Positions 35,471 to 43,768 of a stretch of DNA of 64,000 bases are shown one piece after another. The position numbers and the translations under genes are program-made. Numbering within the stretch: the first letter of the stretch is position 1; each line of letters begins with the position of its first letter. This DNA is from Streptomyces agglomeratus (GTDB lineage Bacteria > Actinomycetota > Actinomycetes > Streptomycetales > Streptomycetaceae). Below the pieces are notes generated by a model that worked only from the letters and a program-made list of their open reading frames with translations, was not told the origin of the DNA and searched no databases. Where the stretch lies: assembly GCF_001746415.1 (NCBI RefSeq), contig NZ_MEHJ01000002.1, positions 496,001 through 560,000 of the forward strand, read 5' to 3'.

Positions 35471-36112
35471 TCACTCCTCCTTGTTTGCGGATGCGGCGCG
35501 GCGGGCGAGCAGGGCCTGCACACCGGATGACACAGGGCCGTCGGCAGCCGTATCGGATGGGGGTTGGGGTGTGGCCGGGGCCCGGGTCGGTTGAGCAATG
35601 GCGCGGGCCAGCCGCGCGGGGCGCGTGACAGAGGCACCGGGCGTCGGCGGCAATGGTGCGGGGCCAGTGCCGTCGGGGGCGTCCTCGACGGCGACGGTGA
35701 TGAGACCAGCGGCACGTACAGGGCGGGTCGGGCGGTAGGGCCGGCCGTGGAGCCGGCCCCACCGCGGGCCGGTGATCATCACGGCCACACTGGCCGCGGC
35801 CGCGGCCGGGTTACGGCCGTCGATGTGCAGATGCCGCAGTGCGAACGCGGCTCCGAACGGGCAGCCGACCAGCACCACCACGTCCATCAGGCCGTGCCCG
35901 CCCCACAGCGACCGGCACAAAATGAGTGCGACGAACATGCCGACAATCGCGGCGAGCTGGGTCAGCGTGTACGGGCCACCCGGCAGACGCAGGCTCCGGC
36001 CAGCGCCTCCCGGAACCGACCCGACAACTAGTGGGGTGCGGCGCGCCTTGGTGTAGCAGCGGCCGATCAACTCCGCGTCGAGCTCGGACGTCTCGGCCAG
36101 GGCGCCGGTCAC
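35471..36112 (-). CDS. VirB3/PrgI-like membrane protein with Pro-rich tail
   Basis: 213 residues. Two hydrophobic segments (LTQLAAIVGMFVALILC and LMDVVVLVGCPFGAAFAL, about residues 50-90) are followed by HLHIDGRNPAAAAASVAVM, then a Pro/Ala-rich C-terminus. Position immediately before VirB4 and this topology suit the VirB3/TcpE/PrgI role of anchoring VirB4 in the membrane. No catalytic motif. Overlaps the VirB2-like gene by 4 bp. Confidence 0.68.
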   Translation of the reverse strand: MTGALAETSELDAELIGRCYTKARRTPLVVGSVPGGAGRSLRLPGGPYTLTQLAAIVGMFVALILCRSLWGGHGLMDVVVLVGCPFGAAFALRHLHIDGRNPAAAAASVAVMITGPRWGRLHGRPYRPTRPVRAAGLITVAVEDAPDGTGPAPLPPTPGASVTRPARLARAIAQPTRAPATPQPPSDTAADGPVSSGVQALLARRAASANKEE

Positions 36113-36393
36113 TGGTCGCCCATCGGTGTGAGCTCGCCGCCGTCGTACTGGGTGATGTCCTCAGTCGTCTTCTCCTTGAGGGTCTCCATGCTCGCGGAGC
36201 CGCCCCAGACGATCGCGGCGAAGATGACAGCCATGATCGTCGGGCCGGGTGCCTTGGTCTTCCAGCCGACGACCATGACGAACAGGCCGCACAGCAGGGG
36301 GATGCCGACGTTGAAGATGAGGTCCTTGATGTCGTTGCCGAGGCCGGTCCCGGTCTCGATCCAGCCGACGGCGAGCGTGACGTTCTCGTGCAT
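36109..36393 (-). CDS. VirB2-like small membrane protein
   Basis: 94 residues. A short N-terminus (MHENVTLAVGWIETGTGLGN) leads into two hydrophobic helices, LIFNVGIPLLCGLFVMVVGW and PTIMAVIFAAIVWGG, and a charged C-terminal tail. The size and two-helix topology are those of conjugation pilin-like or TrbC-like subunits found next to VirB3/VirB4. It has a GGAG site upstream of the ATG. Function inferred from context. Confidence 0.65.
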   Translation of the reverse strand: MHENVTLAVGWIETGTGLGNDIKDLIFNVGIPLLCGLFVMVVGWKTKAPGPTIMAVIFAAIVWGGSASMETLKEKTTEDITQYDGGELTPMGDQ

Positions 36394-36405
36394 GACGTCT
36401 CCTTG

Positions 36406-37506
36406 TCAGGGCGCAGGGGTGCGCGTGGAGGGGGCGGTTGTACGGGTCGGCGCGGGGGCCGGGGCTCCGTCGAGGGCAGCGACTTCCCAACGGCCAGCGC
36501 GGGCCTTGAGGGTCAGCGCGTAGGTGAGCGGGACGCGGATCTCGTCGTGGTCGGTGGCGCGCAGCGCGACCAACAGCCGGAGCTTGGTGCCGTCGCCGGG
36601 AACCGCGGTGACGGCCTTGGAGCTGTTCTCGCCCTCGATGGCGAGCTGGTCGACAGCGATGCCGGTATAGGGGGCGGGCGCAATGGCGGTGAGCTTCGTG
36701 CCGGGGGCGAGGTAGCGGTCCAGCTCGCCGGCCCGGGTGAGGTAGGCGGTCAGAAACTCGGTGACCGCCTCGGTACGCGGGTCGCTGGGAAGGGCCGGCC
36801 GCATCGGCCCGTACGCCAACGGCGGGGCCTTGATCCGCTCGGGGGCGGCGACTTCGGCCGGCATGGACAGAGCCACGTAACCGGTCGCACCGCCGCCGAC
36901 CGGTGCGGTGGCGACCGGAACCTGGAAGTACCGGACGGCTTCAGCAGCCACCGCCTTGGCATCGGTCTCGGCACCCTGGCGCTCATCGGGGGCGGAGGGC
37001 TCGGCGGTCGGGTTCTGATCGGTAACCCGGGCGGCCACCGTCACCGACCACAGGCCGGCCTCGCTCTGGCGCAGCCGGGCGATCGTCAGTTGCTCACCGG
37101 TACGCCGCCCCGGCTCTCCCTCGAGGCGCAGGCTGGTGGCGGCCGGGTAGTAGGCGGCGAGCTTGTCCTGGTCGCCCTCCCCCGCCGAGATGTAAGCGGC
37201 GACGAAGAGCTGCGCGAAGCCGGCCGCACCCTGAGCGCCGGCGGTGGCCGGTGCGGTCGACGCCGCTTGCGGTTTCGCTACCCCGGCGGAGGTGGGCACC
37301 GAGATGTACGCGACCACGCAGAGCAGCGGCCCCAGGACGAGCAGCGCCCACAACGCCCACCGGATCGCGGTGGAGGTGTTCGCCTGCGCGCCGGTCGACC
37401 AGCCGCCGACATACTGCGGCCCTTCGTCGATGACCCATTCCGGCTGCGCCTGGGCCGGTGCGGTCGCTGAGTCCTTGGCGGGGCGACGGGTCAGCACAGA
37501 CTTCAT
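36406..37506 (-). CDS. TcpC/VirB8-like conjugal transfer protein
   Basis: 366 residues. A cytoplasmic N-terminus of about 47 residues and one membrane helix (WALWALLVLGPLLCVVAYISV) precede two NTF2-like extracellular domains: LFVAAYISAGEGDQDKLAAYY near residue 98, and EAVTEFLTAYLTRAGELDRYL near 245. Paired NTF2-like domains after a single helix define the TcpC/Orf13 family, the Gram-positive counterpart of VirB8, which scaffolds the channel. A Thr/Pro-rich end follows. The gene overlaps the small gene upstream by 4 bp. Confidence 0.82.
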   Translation of the reverse strand: MKSVLTRRPAKDSATAPAQAQPEWVIDEGPQYVGGWSTGAQANTSTAIRWALWALLVLGPLLCVVAYISVPTSAGVAKPQAASTAPATAGAQGAAGFAQLFVAAYISAGEGDQDKLAAYYPAATSLRLEGEPGRRTGEQLTIARLRQSEAGLWSVTVAARVTDQNPTAEPSAPDERQGAETDAKAVAAEAVRYFQVPVATAPVGGGATGYVALSMPAEVAAPERIKAPPLAYGPMRPALPSDPRTEAVTEFLTAYLTRAGELDRYLAPGTKLTAIAPAPYTGIAVDQLAIEGENSSKAVTAVPGDGTKLRLLVALRATDHDEIRVPLTYALTLKARAGRWEVAALDGAPAPAPTRTTAPSTRTPAP

Positions 37507-37766
37507 GCCGCACCCCCCACGAAGAGGCGGTGACCGGCCAGCTCGGCAATCCGCTGGCGCAGTTCCGTCTCGGGGCGCTGCTGCAGAACCGCCAGCGACG
37601 CAAGAACGTCGTCGGCGTCGTCGGCCAGGAAGGCGCGCAGACGCTCATGGGTGCCGGTGTCGAAGGGGCGGTGCACCAGCGCGGCGCCCAACTGGATCAG
37701 CAGACGCTGGGCGCGGGTGACGCGCTCTTCGTCAGCATCCAGCGGCGCCTTCGAAGTGGCGGGCAT
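37503..37766 (-). CDS. Small helical protein of the transfer operon
   Basis: 87 residues from MPATSKAPLDADEERVTRAQ, with AAFDTGTHERLR-like and FLADDADDVLASLAVLQQRP helices. Soluble, acidic, no motif recognised. A clear AAGGAG site 9 bp before the ATG at 37766, and a 4-bp overlap with the TcpC-like gene, support it as a real gene. Confidence 0.65.
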   Translation of the reverse strand: MPATSKAPLDADEERVTRAQRLLIQLGAALVHRPFDTGTHERLRAFLADDADDVLASLAVLQQRPETELRQRIAELAGHRLFVGGAA

Positions 37767-37819
37767 GCGGTTCTCCTTCAGTGGGAGCGAGCGGACGATG
37801 GCCGGGGAAGAAGTCGGTG

Positions 37820-38731
37820 TCATGCCGCAGGCCTCGGCTGGAGTGAGGACTTGAGACGGGCCACGGCGCGCGAACGCCGACGCTGCCACGCGCCGGCTGT
37901 CGTGCCGGCACGTGAGGCTGCCTCGGCATCCGGGACGGGTGCGGCGGTGTAATGCCATGCGATGGCACGGCCGTCGGCGGGCGAGAGGGCCCCGGTGTCC
38001 ATCGCGTCCAGGACCAGCTCGAGCAACTCCAGCCGGGCCCGGCTGGTCTCCGCCTCGCTCATGGCTCCGACGGGCTGCAGGCCTGCGGCGGTCGCGGCTG
38101 TGCGGATGGCCCAGGCCTCGGCCATCTCAGCCGGGCCAAGCTCGGTGTCGGCCAGGTCCTCAGCGAGGGCCAGACCTGCGCCGCGCTCTTCGCGGTCGGC
38201 GGCGAGCTCGGCGCAGACATGACGCAACGTGTCCAGAACGAGGTTCGCGGCAGGTCGGCCGGGACGTGTGTGGATGCGTCCGGAGCGCGCCACTTCGAAG
38301 AGAGCCGCGACGGTCATGTGGCCGACGTCGTCGAAGGAACGGCCGCCGAAGGGGCGGACCTGGCCGCGGGTCATCCGGACGGCGGCCGGGATCATCGCCT
38401 GGACGACGATGCGGGCGGCAAGGACGGCCGATCGGTCACGGCCGGCTGCGCGGCGCAGCACAGCGCGCAGGACGGCATCGGCCAGCGCGTCGGTCATGGC
38501 CCCATCGCGCGGACGGAGTGCGGCGAGTAGCTGGGCCGGGCCGAGGGTGCGCACCCAGGTGTCGGTCACGGCATCGGTCACGGCCGCGACGTCGTCGGCC
38601 AGCCGATCGGTCACCAGCCAGTCAGTCACCGCAGCCTGGACGGCGGCGTCGGCGCACAGGGCTGCCCACTCCACATCCAGGCGGTCAAAGATCCCGCCAG
38701 CGGTGCGGGCGGGGTGCAGTACGTCGAGCAC
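37820..38731 (-). CDS. Sigma-region-4-like protein heading the transfer operon
   Basis: 303 residues, starting at a GTG (38731) with AAAGGAGACG upstream. Mostly helical. The C-terminal 60 residues (GALSPADGRAIAWHYTAAPV, DAEAASRAGTTAGAWQRRRS, RAVARLKSSL) look like the sigma-70 region 4 helix-turn-helix, with ADGRAIAWHY replacing the usual YREVLELRY. The rest does not match region 2. It may be a transcription regulator of the downstream type IV genes. It starts next to a dense repeat array that could be its own control region. Confidence 0.6.
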   Translation of the reverse strand: MLDVLHPARTAGGIFDRLDVEWAALCADAAVQAAVTDWLVTDRLADDVAAVTDAVTDTWVRTLGPAQLLAALRPRDGAMTDALADAVLRAVLRRAAGRDRSAVLAARIVVQAMIPAAVRMTRGQVRPFGGRSFDDVGHMTVAALFEVARSGRIHTRPGRPAANLVLDTLRHVCAELAADREERGAGLALAEDLADTELGPAEMAEAWAIRTAATAAGLQPVGAMSEAETSRARLELLELVLDAMDTGALSPADGRAIAWHYTAAPVPDAEAASRAGTTAGAWQRRRSRAVARLKSSLQPRPAA

Positions 38732-38777
38732 GGCACGTCTCCTTTCGGATCTCGTGCCGTGAACTCTCCTCAGACCG

Positions 38778-38948
38778 GCTTGCCCGAAGGCTTGCCCAGC
38801 GCCCTAAAAGAGCACGTGGCAGGCTTGCCCACCTGCTGGGCAAGCCTCCGGTGACCGATTGGGCAAGCCTCCCCAGGTGCTGGGCAAGCCCCAGTGACCG
38901 GTCGATGCAACCCCGGGCAAGCCCCCCCCTTCCTAGGGGGCAAGCCTC
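38778..38948. repeat. Eight GGGCAAGCC boxes in two orientations
   Basis: Three copies reading GGCTTGCCC (near 38778, 38789 and 38822) are followed by five reading GGGCAAGCC (near 38839, 38861, 38882, 38915 and 38938). The orientation flips near 38833. They lie just upstream of the GTG of the sigma-like gene, so they may be operator or replicator boxes. A different motif from the boxes at 38984 onward. Confidence 0.7.
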
Positions 38949-38983
38949 AGCAAAGCGCCGCTGGAACCACGTACGAGGCAGCC

Positions 38984-39225
38984 ATCAGTCATGACCGATA
39001 CGCGGCGCACCGGTCATGACCGATGGCCGGTGAGGCCAGATCGGCCATCGGTTTCACGACCGACGAAATCGGTCACGGTACTGGTCGGCCACCAGCACCG
39101 GTCACGGCCCATCGGACACCCTGCAATCGGTCACGACCGTGGTGGGGACGTGAAAGTGGCCGATGACCATGCCCGGTCATCGGCCACTTGTGGAAGAGCG
39201 TCGGTCAGGTGCTGACCGACCGGAG
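38984..39225. repeat. ATCGGTCATGACCGAT palindromic box array, copy 1
   Basis: Near-perfect 16-bp palindromes at 38984-38999 and 39009-39024, followed by half-site variants (ATCGGTCACG, GGCCGATGACC, CGGTCATCGGCC) to 39225. The right end enters the last codons of the DUF2637 gene. The same boxes recur inverted at 55205-55423, and the segment around 39155-39220 is close to the reverse complement of 55205-55270. Likely binding sites of a dimeric DNA-binding protein. Confidence 0.75.
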
Positions 39226-40701
39226 GCGTGCGCGGCCCTGCTGCCGACGTTGCTCCTTGAGGTACTCGGCCGCAGCGTTCACGCGCCGCTGTCCGGTCTT
39301 CGGGGACAGCCCGAGCCGACGGGCGACTTCCGCGCCGGACAGCTTCCGCCCGGCGTCCTCGGCCTCGGCCAGCCACTCGGCGACCGTCACGATCTGTTGC
39401 TGAACGGGGTCCAGGTCCGGCTCGTGGGTCTGCTGCTCAGGCAGCCGCACGGTGGCCGCTCCGGCGTCGGTGACCGACGCTTCCCACGTGTCCGGCTCAC
39501 TAACGGGAGTCTCAACAGTCCGTGCCGATGGGACGTCGAGCGCGGTCTGCTGCGGCACTCCCCCATCGGCCCGGTAGTCGTCTGCCGCCGAGGCGATGGG
39601 AACCGGCACCGGCTCGCGCACGTACGGCTCAGCCTCCGTCGGCTGCGCTACGCCGGTGTGCGGGGCGGGCGGCTCGAAGAATGGGTGCGGCTGCCGGGCG
39701 ACCTGGCGGTCATCGGTCACCGGCACATCCCCTCGGTCACCTGCCGCCTCGGGTGTGACCGGGGTAGCCGGCCGGTCATCGGCCACGGACTCGACCGGCT
39801 CGGCCAGGCCGGTCTCAGGAAGGTCTTCCCATGCCGGCTCTGGCGGCTGGGTGTCCAGGATCGCGTCGTGGTCCACGTGGTCGGCCACCGCGACCTCGCC
39901 GGTCTGCGGAACTTGCTGCTGCTGTACCTGGGGCGGTAGCGCCCGGAGTTCATGCGGCTGCGGGTGTGCGTCAATCTCCGGCGCCGGGGGCAGCAGCACC
40001 GGCTCGAGGCCGGCCGCCGCCAGGCCCGCGGACCCGGTCTCCGCGAGCGGGACGCCGTACTTCGCAAGGCGCAGCGGCATCAGCGACTCGACGGGGGCCT
40101 TGCGGCGCCAGCCACGGCCGAAGCGGGCCTGGAGCCGCGCCTGATAGATCAGCCGGTCCTGCTCCAGCTTGATCACCTGCTCGTACGAGCGGAGCTCCCA
40201 CAGCTTCATCCGCCGCCACAGCCTGAACGTCGGCAGCGGCGACAGCAGCCAGCGGGTCAGGCGCACGCCCTCCATGTGCTTGTCGGCCGTGATGTCGGCG
40301 ATCCGGCCGACCGCGTGCCTGGCCGCCTCGACGGAGACGACGAACAGGACCGGGATGACGGCGTGCATGCCGACACCCAGCGGGTCCGGCCAGGACGCCG
40401 CGCCGTTGAAGGCGATCGTCGCGGCCGTCAGCAGCCACGCCGTCTGGCGCAGCAGCGGGAACGGGATCCGCATCCACGTCAGCAACAGATCCAGCGCCAG
40501 CAGGACGCAGATACCCGCGTCGATGCCGATCGGGAAGACCAGCGAGAAGTCCCCGAAGCCCTTCTCCTGGGCGAGCTCGCGCACGGCCGCGTACGAACCG
40601 GCGAAACCAATCGCGGCGATGACCACCGCTCCCGCGACGACGACACCGATCAATATCCGGTGCGTGCGCGTGAGGGGGACTGGTGAAGTGCCCGTGGTCA
40701 T
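39205..40701 (-). CDS. DUF2637 membrane protein with C-terminal HTH (Spd-like)
   Basis: 498 residues. Residues 1-150 carry four membrane helices (LIGVVVAGAVVIAAIGFAGS, FPIGIDAGICVLLALDLLL, WLLTAATIAFNGAASW, AVIPVLFVVSVEAARHA), the pattern of DUF2637 proteins of Streptomyces plasmids, some of which help plasmid spread between hyphae. A long Pro/Glu-rich linker follows. The end (VAEWLAEAEDAGRKLSGAEV, ARRLGLSPKTGQRRVNAAAE) is a helix-turn-helix. The gene sits between the palindromic box array and a partition-site candidate. Confidence 0.75.
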   Translation of the reverse strand: MTTGTSPVPLTRTHRILIGVVVAGAVVIAAIGFAGSYAAVRELAQEKGFGDFSLVFPIGIDAGICVLLALDLLLTWMRIPFPLLRQTAWLLTAATIAFNGAASWPDPLGVGMHAVIPVLFVVSVEAARHAVGRIADITADKHMEGVRLTRWLLSPLPTFRLWRRMKLWELRSYEQVIKLEQDRLIYQARLQARFGRGWRRKAPVESLMPLRLAKYGVPLAETGSAGLAAAGLEPVLLPPAPEIDAHPQPHELRALPPQVQQQQVPQTGEVAVADHVDHDAILDTQPPEPAWEDLPETGLAEPVESVADDRPATPVTPEAAGDRGDVPVTDDRQVARQPHPFFEPPAPHTGVAQPTEAEPYVREPVPVPIASAADDYRADGGVPQQTALDVPSARTVETPVSEPDTWEASVTDAGAATVRLPEQQTHEPDLDPVQQQIVTVAEWLAEAEDAGRKLSGAEVARRLGLSPKTGQRRVNAAAEYLKEQRRQQGRARLRSVST

Positions 40702-40898
40702 GCCCGCCCCTCCTGCATCTGGATCATCTTGTTCACACTCTCACGATGGGGCACCCGTGCCACTCGTTCGACGAAGTACATGCTGATCGTCAGCGAACAG
40801 GGGTCACTGGGTGGGGTGTCGGGCGGGCGGCGTGCAACAGCGCCTTGGGGGACGTGGCCGATGCTCAGCAGCATCGGCGTGGCCTCTCAGCAGTGCGG

Positions 40899-40982
40899 CG
40901 CGTTTTACCGCGTAAAAGTCGGAGGCCCTGCTGGGTCCTGAGGGGCCCAAAAACGCCCAGGCTTTTACGCGGTAAAAACCGC
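40899..40982. repeat. Inverted pair of TTTTACCGCGTAAAA motifs, candidate partition site
   Basis: GTTTTACCGCGTAAAAG at 40901-40918 and CTTTTACGCGGTAAAAAC at 40962-40979 are inverted copies, each itself nearly palindromic and AT-rich in a GC-rich setting. They lie immediately 3' of parB. A ParB-binding site is the leading idea; a long hairpin terminator for parAB is the alternative. The sequence differs from the chromosomal parS consensus. Confidence 0.55.
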
Positions 40983-40989
40983 GCTGCGC

Positions 40990-42012
40990 TCAGAGGCTGT
41001 CGAGTAGCCCTTGGGCGATCTTCTGCACTGCGTCGGGTGGGCAGCGCTCCAGGATGGCAGCGGTGACGGCATCGGGGTTCGTCCAATCAACCGGAGCATC
41101 GAACCCATCAGATGTCTTCGACTCGACGCGAGGTTCCGGAACACTCTGCTGGACCGTTGCTGCTGCGCTCGCCGTGCTCCCGGGTGACGGCGCTTCGGCG
41201 GAGGTCTCTGCAGCGGTGGAGTTCTGCGATGCGTCCTTCTTCATCGCAGCAGCAGCCCGACCCCGTACTGGCTTCGGCTTCAGCGCCTGCTGAGCCTTCC
41301 GCTCTGCCATCTTGGCTTCGACGAAGGCCGCCTGCTCCTGACGGGGGAGAGTGCCAGCCTTACGCGCGATTGCGATAGGCACCTCCTTATCTGCGACACG
41401 CTGCTGGATCGGCTCCGGCAACTTGAGGAGCGCGCGCCGCGTGGAGATCCAGGAGTCGTTTACTGCTCCCCCGAGCACCGATACAACCGCGGCAGCGCTG
41501 CCGTGGAATGTCACCAGGGCTTCGATGGCCTCGGCTTCCTCGATCGGTGTCAGGTCCTTGCGGAAGTGGTTGGCGCTGAGGGCCGCAGCGAGAAGGTCCT
41601 CCCGGGTGCCTGCGGAGGAGTCGTCAACCGTGATGCGTAGGTCGATGCCTGCCTGTCGTGCTGCCCTGAGTCGGCAGTGACCGTCGATGACGACGTACTC
41701 GTGGTGGGCGGGGACAGCGTCCTTGTGCTCGGGGTGGGCAACAAGGAAGGCGAGTCGAGTCATGACGGTAGCCGTCTGGACTTGCCCGACTTCCCGCATA
41801 TTCCGAGCCAGGCTGTTCAGGTACTCCTCGTCGAACTCCCGCCTGGGGTTGTCCGGGTTTTCTGCCACGAGGTCAGGCGAAACGCTGGCCGGCGGAGCGC
41901 CGACTACGGAGTCGATGATCTGTCCACGAGCGCTACGGGGCGCTCGGGCGGAGCCGAATGCCGCGCTAGGCCCGGTGCGTTCGGCCGCAGTCTTACGACG
42001 GTCGGGGCTCAA
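40990..42012 (-). CDS. parB: ParB-like partition protein
   Basis: About 340 residues from a TTG at 42012. That codon overlaps the parA TGA as TTGA and has AAGGAGATCTC upstream. The ParB/Srx domain is seen in AENPDNPRREFDEEYLNSLA, MREVGQVQTATVM and YVVIDGHCRLRAARQAGI, followed by the helix-turn-helix region (LTPIEEAEAIEALVTFHGSA). A Ser/Ala-rich tail follows. It would bind the plasmid centromere and recruit ParA. The longer open frame to 42162 is antisense-like inside parA. Confidence 0.88.
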   Translation of the reverse strand: MSPDRRKTAAERTGPSAAFGSARAPRSARGQIIDSVVGAPPASVSPDLVAENPDNPRREFDEEYLNSLARNMREVGQVQTATVMTRLAFLVAHPEHKDAVPAHHEYVVIDGHCRLRAARQAGIDLRITVDDSSAGTREDLLAAALSANHFRKDLTPIEEAEAIEALVTFHGSAAAVVSVLGGAVNDSWISTRRALLKLPEPIQQRVADKEVPIAIARKAGTLPRQEQAAFVEAKMAERKAQQALKPKPVRGRAAAAMKKDASQNSTAAETSAEAPSPGSTASAAATVQQSVPEPRVESKTSDGFDAPVDWTNPDAVTAAILERCPPDAVQKIAQGLLDSL

Positions 42013-43292
42013 GAGATCTCCTTCACGATCTGGCGCATGACGCGCGACTGGGCGCAGGAAGGGTCGTAGGCGAGCAATGGCCGTCGTGCGCGTGCGGCTT
42101 CGCGCTGCTCCTTGCGCCGAGGGATGACTCCTATGACGCGTGGTTCTCCAAGTGCGTACCACTCGTTGAGAGAACTGGTGACGACGTGTCCGTCGCGGGC
42201 GTCATAGAGGTTGACCACGAGGCCGAGGTAGGTCGTGGTGATGCGCCAGTCGAGCATGCCGTCGTCGATCTGCTCGACGAGCATGGAGTAGGCGTCGGCG
42301 GACGAGTCCTCTGCCTGTACCACGATTAGGATCCCGGACTGTCCTTCTCGCTCGCCGTCCCGCTCACGGCCGTAGTAGATCGCGGCGTCCATCGCCATGC
42401 CCAGGCTCGGTGGGCAGTCGATGATGATGACGTCGTAGTGCGCCTCAAGAGGTTCGAGGGCGTGCTCGAGTCTGGCTTGCCGGTTACGGGCAGCCGAGAT
42501 CATCACGTCAAGCAGAAAGGCGTCCTGACAGGAGGGCAGGAGGTCGAGCCGGCCACCGAAGCGCTCATCGTCCACGGGGACGATGAGGTCATGGATGTCG
42601 CCAGTGACCTGGCGTGACATGAACTTCGCAAGGCTGGGACCATTCGCGGGGAGCTGCTTGACGCCAAGCTGCTTCGTCAAGTGGCCCTGCGGGTCGTAGT
42701 CCACGAGCAAGACCCGAAGCTGCGGTGCCTCGTACTCATGGTCTGCCTCGAGCGCCGCGGGTGCTCCGGTTTCGGAATCCTTGCCCACCAGGAGCGCGGC
42801 GACCCGAGCGAGTTCTGCGTCACCAGGGAAGGCGCCGCCCGCGAGTCGCGCGAGCTCAGTGTCCTCAGCAAAGGCGCCTCCCAAGCCGGCCGTGACTGCG
42901 GTCTTTCCCACGCCCCCCTTCTGGTTGCAGACGATGAGGCGGCGGGTGGCTCGTTCGAGAGGCTGATGGCGGGGCGAGGGGTGTGCGCTCAGCCAGAGGG
43001 TGACGGCCTGGGCCAGTCCTTGGACGTAGGGCACCCCTCTGTCGCTGCACTCCGACTTGAACTGCGAGATGCTCGCTTCCGTGAGCCAGGTTGCGAACGG
43101 TGGTGCTCCGGCGGTGTCAACCTGTGGAACCTCCCCATGCGGGGCGGTCTTCCACTCGCTCATCGCGTCCGCCACCGCGTCTTGGATGTCCACACGGAGT
43201 TCGGCCGCGCGAATCTTTAGATTGGCTTTCAGGGACGCTGGCAGCTTGAAGGTAACCTTCTGCCTGTCCTTTTGGTCATCTGAGGGCAACAT
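42009..43292 (-). CDS. parA: ParA-type partition ATPase with N-terminal DNA-binding extension
   Basis: 427 residues. The deviant Walker A CNQKGGVGKTAVT (about 122-134), LLVDYDPQGHLTKQL and VIIIDCPPSLG are diagnostic of ParA. About 110 residues precede it, with KVTFKLPASLKANLKIRAAE resembling a ribbon-helix-helix start, as in long plasmid ParA proteins that autoregulate. About 60 extra residues, including two similar ELARLAGGAFPGD / ELARVAALLVG pieces, lie between Walker A and the switch I motif. ATG 43292 is used. It overlaps parB and is the first gene of the pair. Confidence 0.92.
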   Translation of the reverse strand: MLPSDDQKDRQKVTFKLPASLKANLKIRAAELRVDIQDAVADAMSEWKTAPHGEVPQVDTAGAPPFATWLTEASISQFKSECSDRGVPYVQGLAQAVTLWLSAHPSPRHQPLERATRRLIVCNQKGGVGKTAVTAGLGGAFAEDTELARLAGGAFPGDAELARVAALLVGKDSETGAPAALEADHEYEAPQLRVLLVDYDPQGHLTKQLGVKQLPANGPSLAKFMSRQVTGDIHDLIVPVDDERFGGRLDLLPSCQDAFLLDVMISAARNRQARLEHALEPLEAHYDVIIIDCPPSLGMAMDAAIYYGRERDGEREGQSGILIVVQAEDSSADAYSMLVEQIDDGMLDWRITTTYLGLVVNLYDARDGHVVTSSLNEWYALGEPRVIGVIPRRKEQREAARARRPLLAYDPSCAQSRVMRQIVKEIS

Positions 43293-43459
43293 GGGGAGAG
43301 CTTACTTACCTTGACCTGGTTCGCGGAAGTTGACGCGCCGCTGTACGCCCCCCTGAGGGCCTGCGGCAGCTCCAGCCACCCCTTCATGCCTGAGGTTCCC
43401 CCGAGATGCGGCGGGTGGTGACAGCTGGTCAGATGGGTCTCATGAGAGGACCTTTGACC

Positions 43460-43768
43460 ATGGCTGCCCCGAGGAAATATCCGCTGGAGTTGCGGGAGCG
43501 TGCGGTGCGGATGTATCGCACGACCGAGCCGAGGCCGGTGATCAAGCGGCTGGCCGTCGAGCTGGGTGTGCATCCCGAGGCCCTGCGCGGCTGGATCCGC
43601 CAGGCCGAGGCCGACGCTGGTGAGAGCGATGACCGGCTGACCACCGCCGAACGTGAGGAGCTCGCGGCCCTGCGCAAGGAGAACGCGCAGCTCAAGCGGG
43701 CGAATGAAGTCCTGCGGACGGCGTCGGCTTTTTTCGCCGCGCAGCTCGACCCGACCCGGCCCAGGTGA
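43460..43768 (+). CDS. IS3-family transposase orfA
   Basis: 102 residues from MAAPRKYPLELRERAVRMYR, with the IS3 OrfA helix-turn-helix (VIKRLAVELGVHPEALRGWI) and a C-terminal leucine zipper (LAALRKENAQLKRANEVLRT). It ends SAFFAAQLDPTRPR with TGA overlapping the orfB GTG. The T6C run (TTTTTTC) near 43729 is a plausible slippery site for making the OrfAB fusion by frameshifting. A GAGAGG site precedes the ATG. Confidence 0.9.
   Translation: MAAPRKYPLELRERAVRMYRTTEPRPVIKRLAVELGVHPEALRGWIRQAEADAGESDDRLTTAEREELAALRKENAQLKRANEVLRTASAFFAAQLDPTRPR

Noticed and set aside
38778..39225. Linear-plasmid telomere
   Set aside because: The repeats are internal and do not form the nested terminal palindromes of Streptomyces telomeres.
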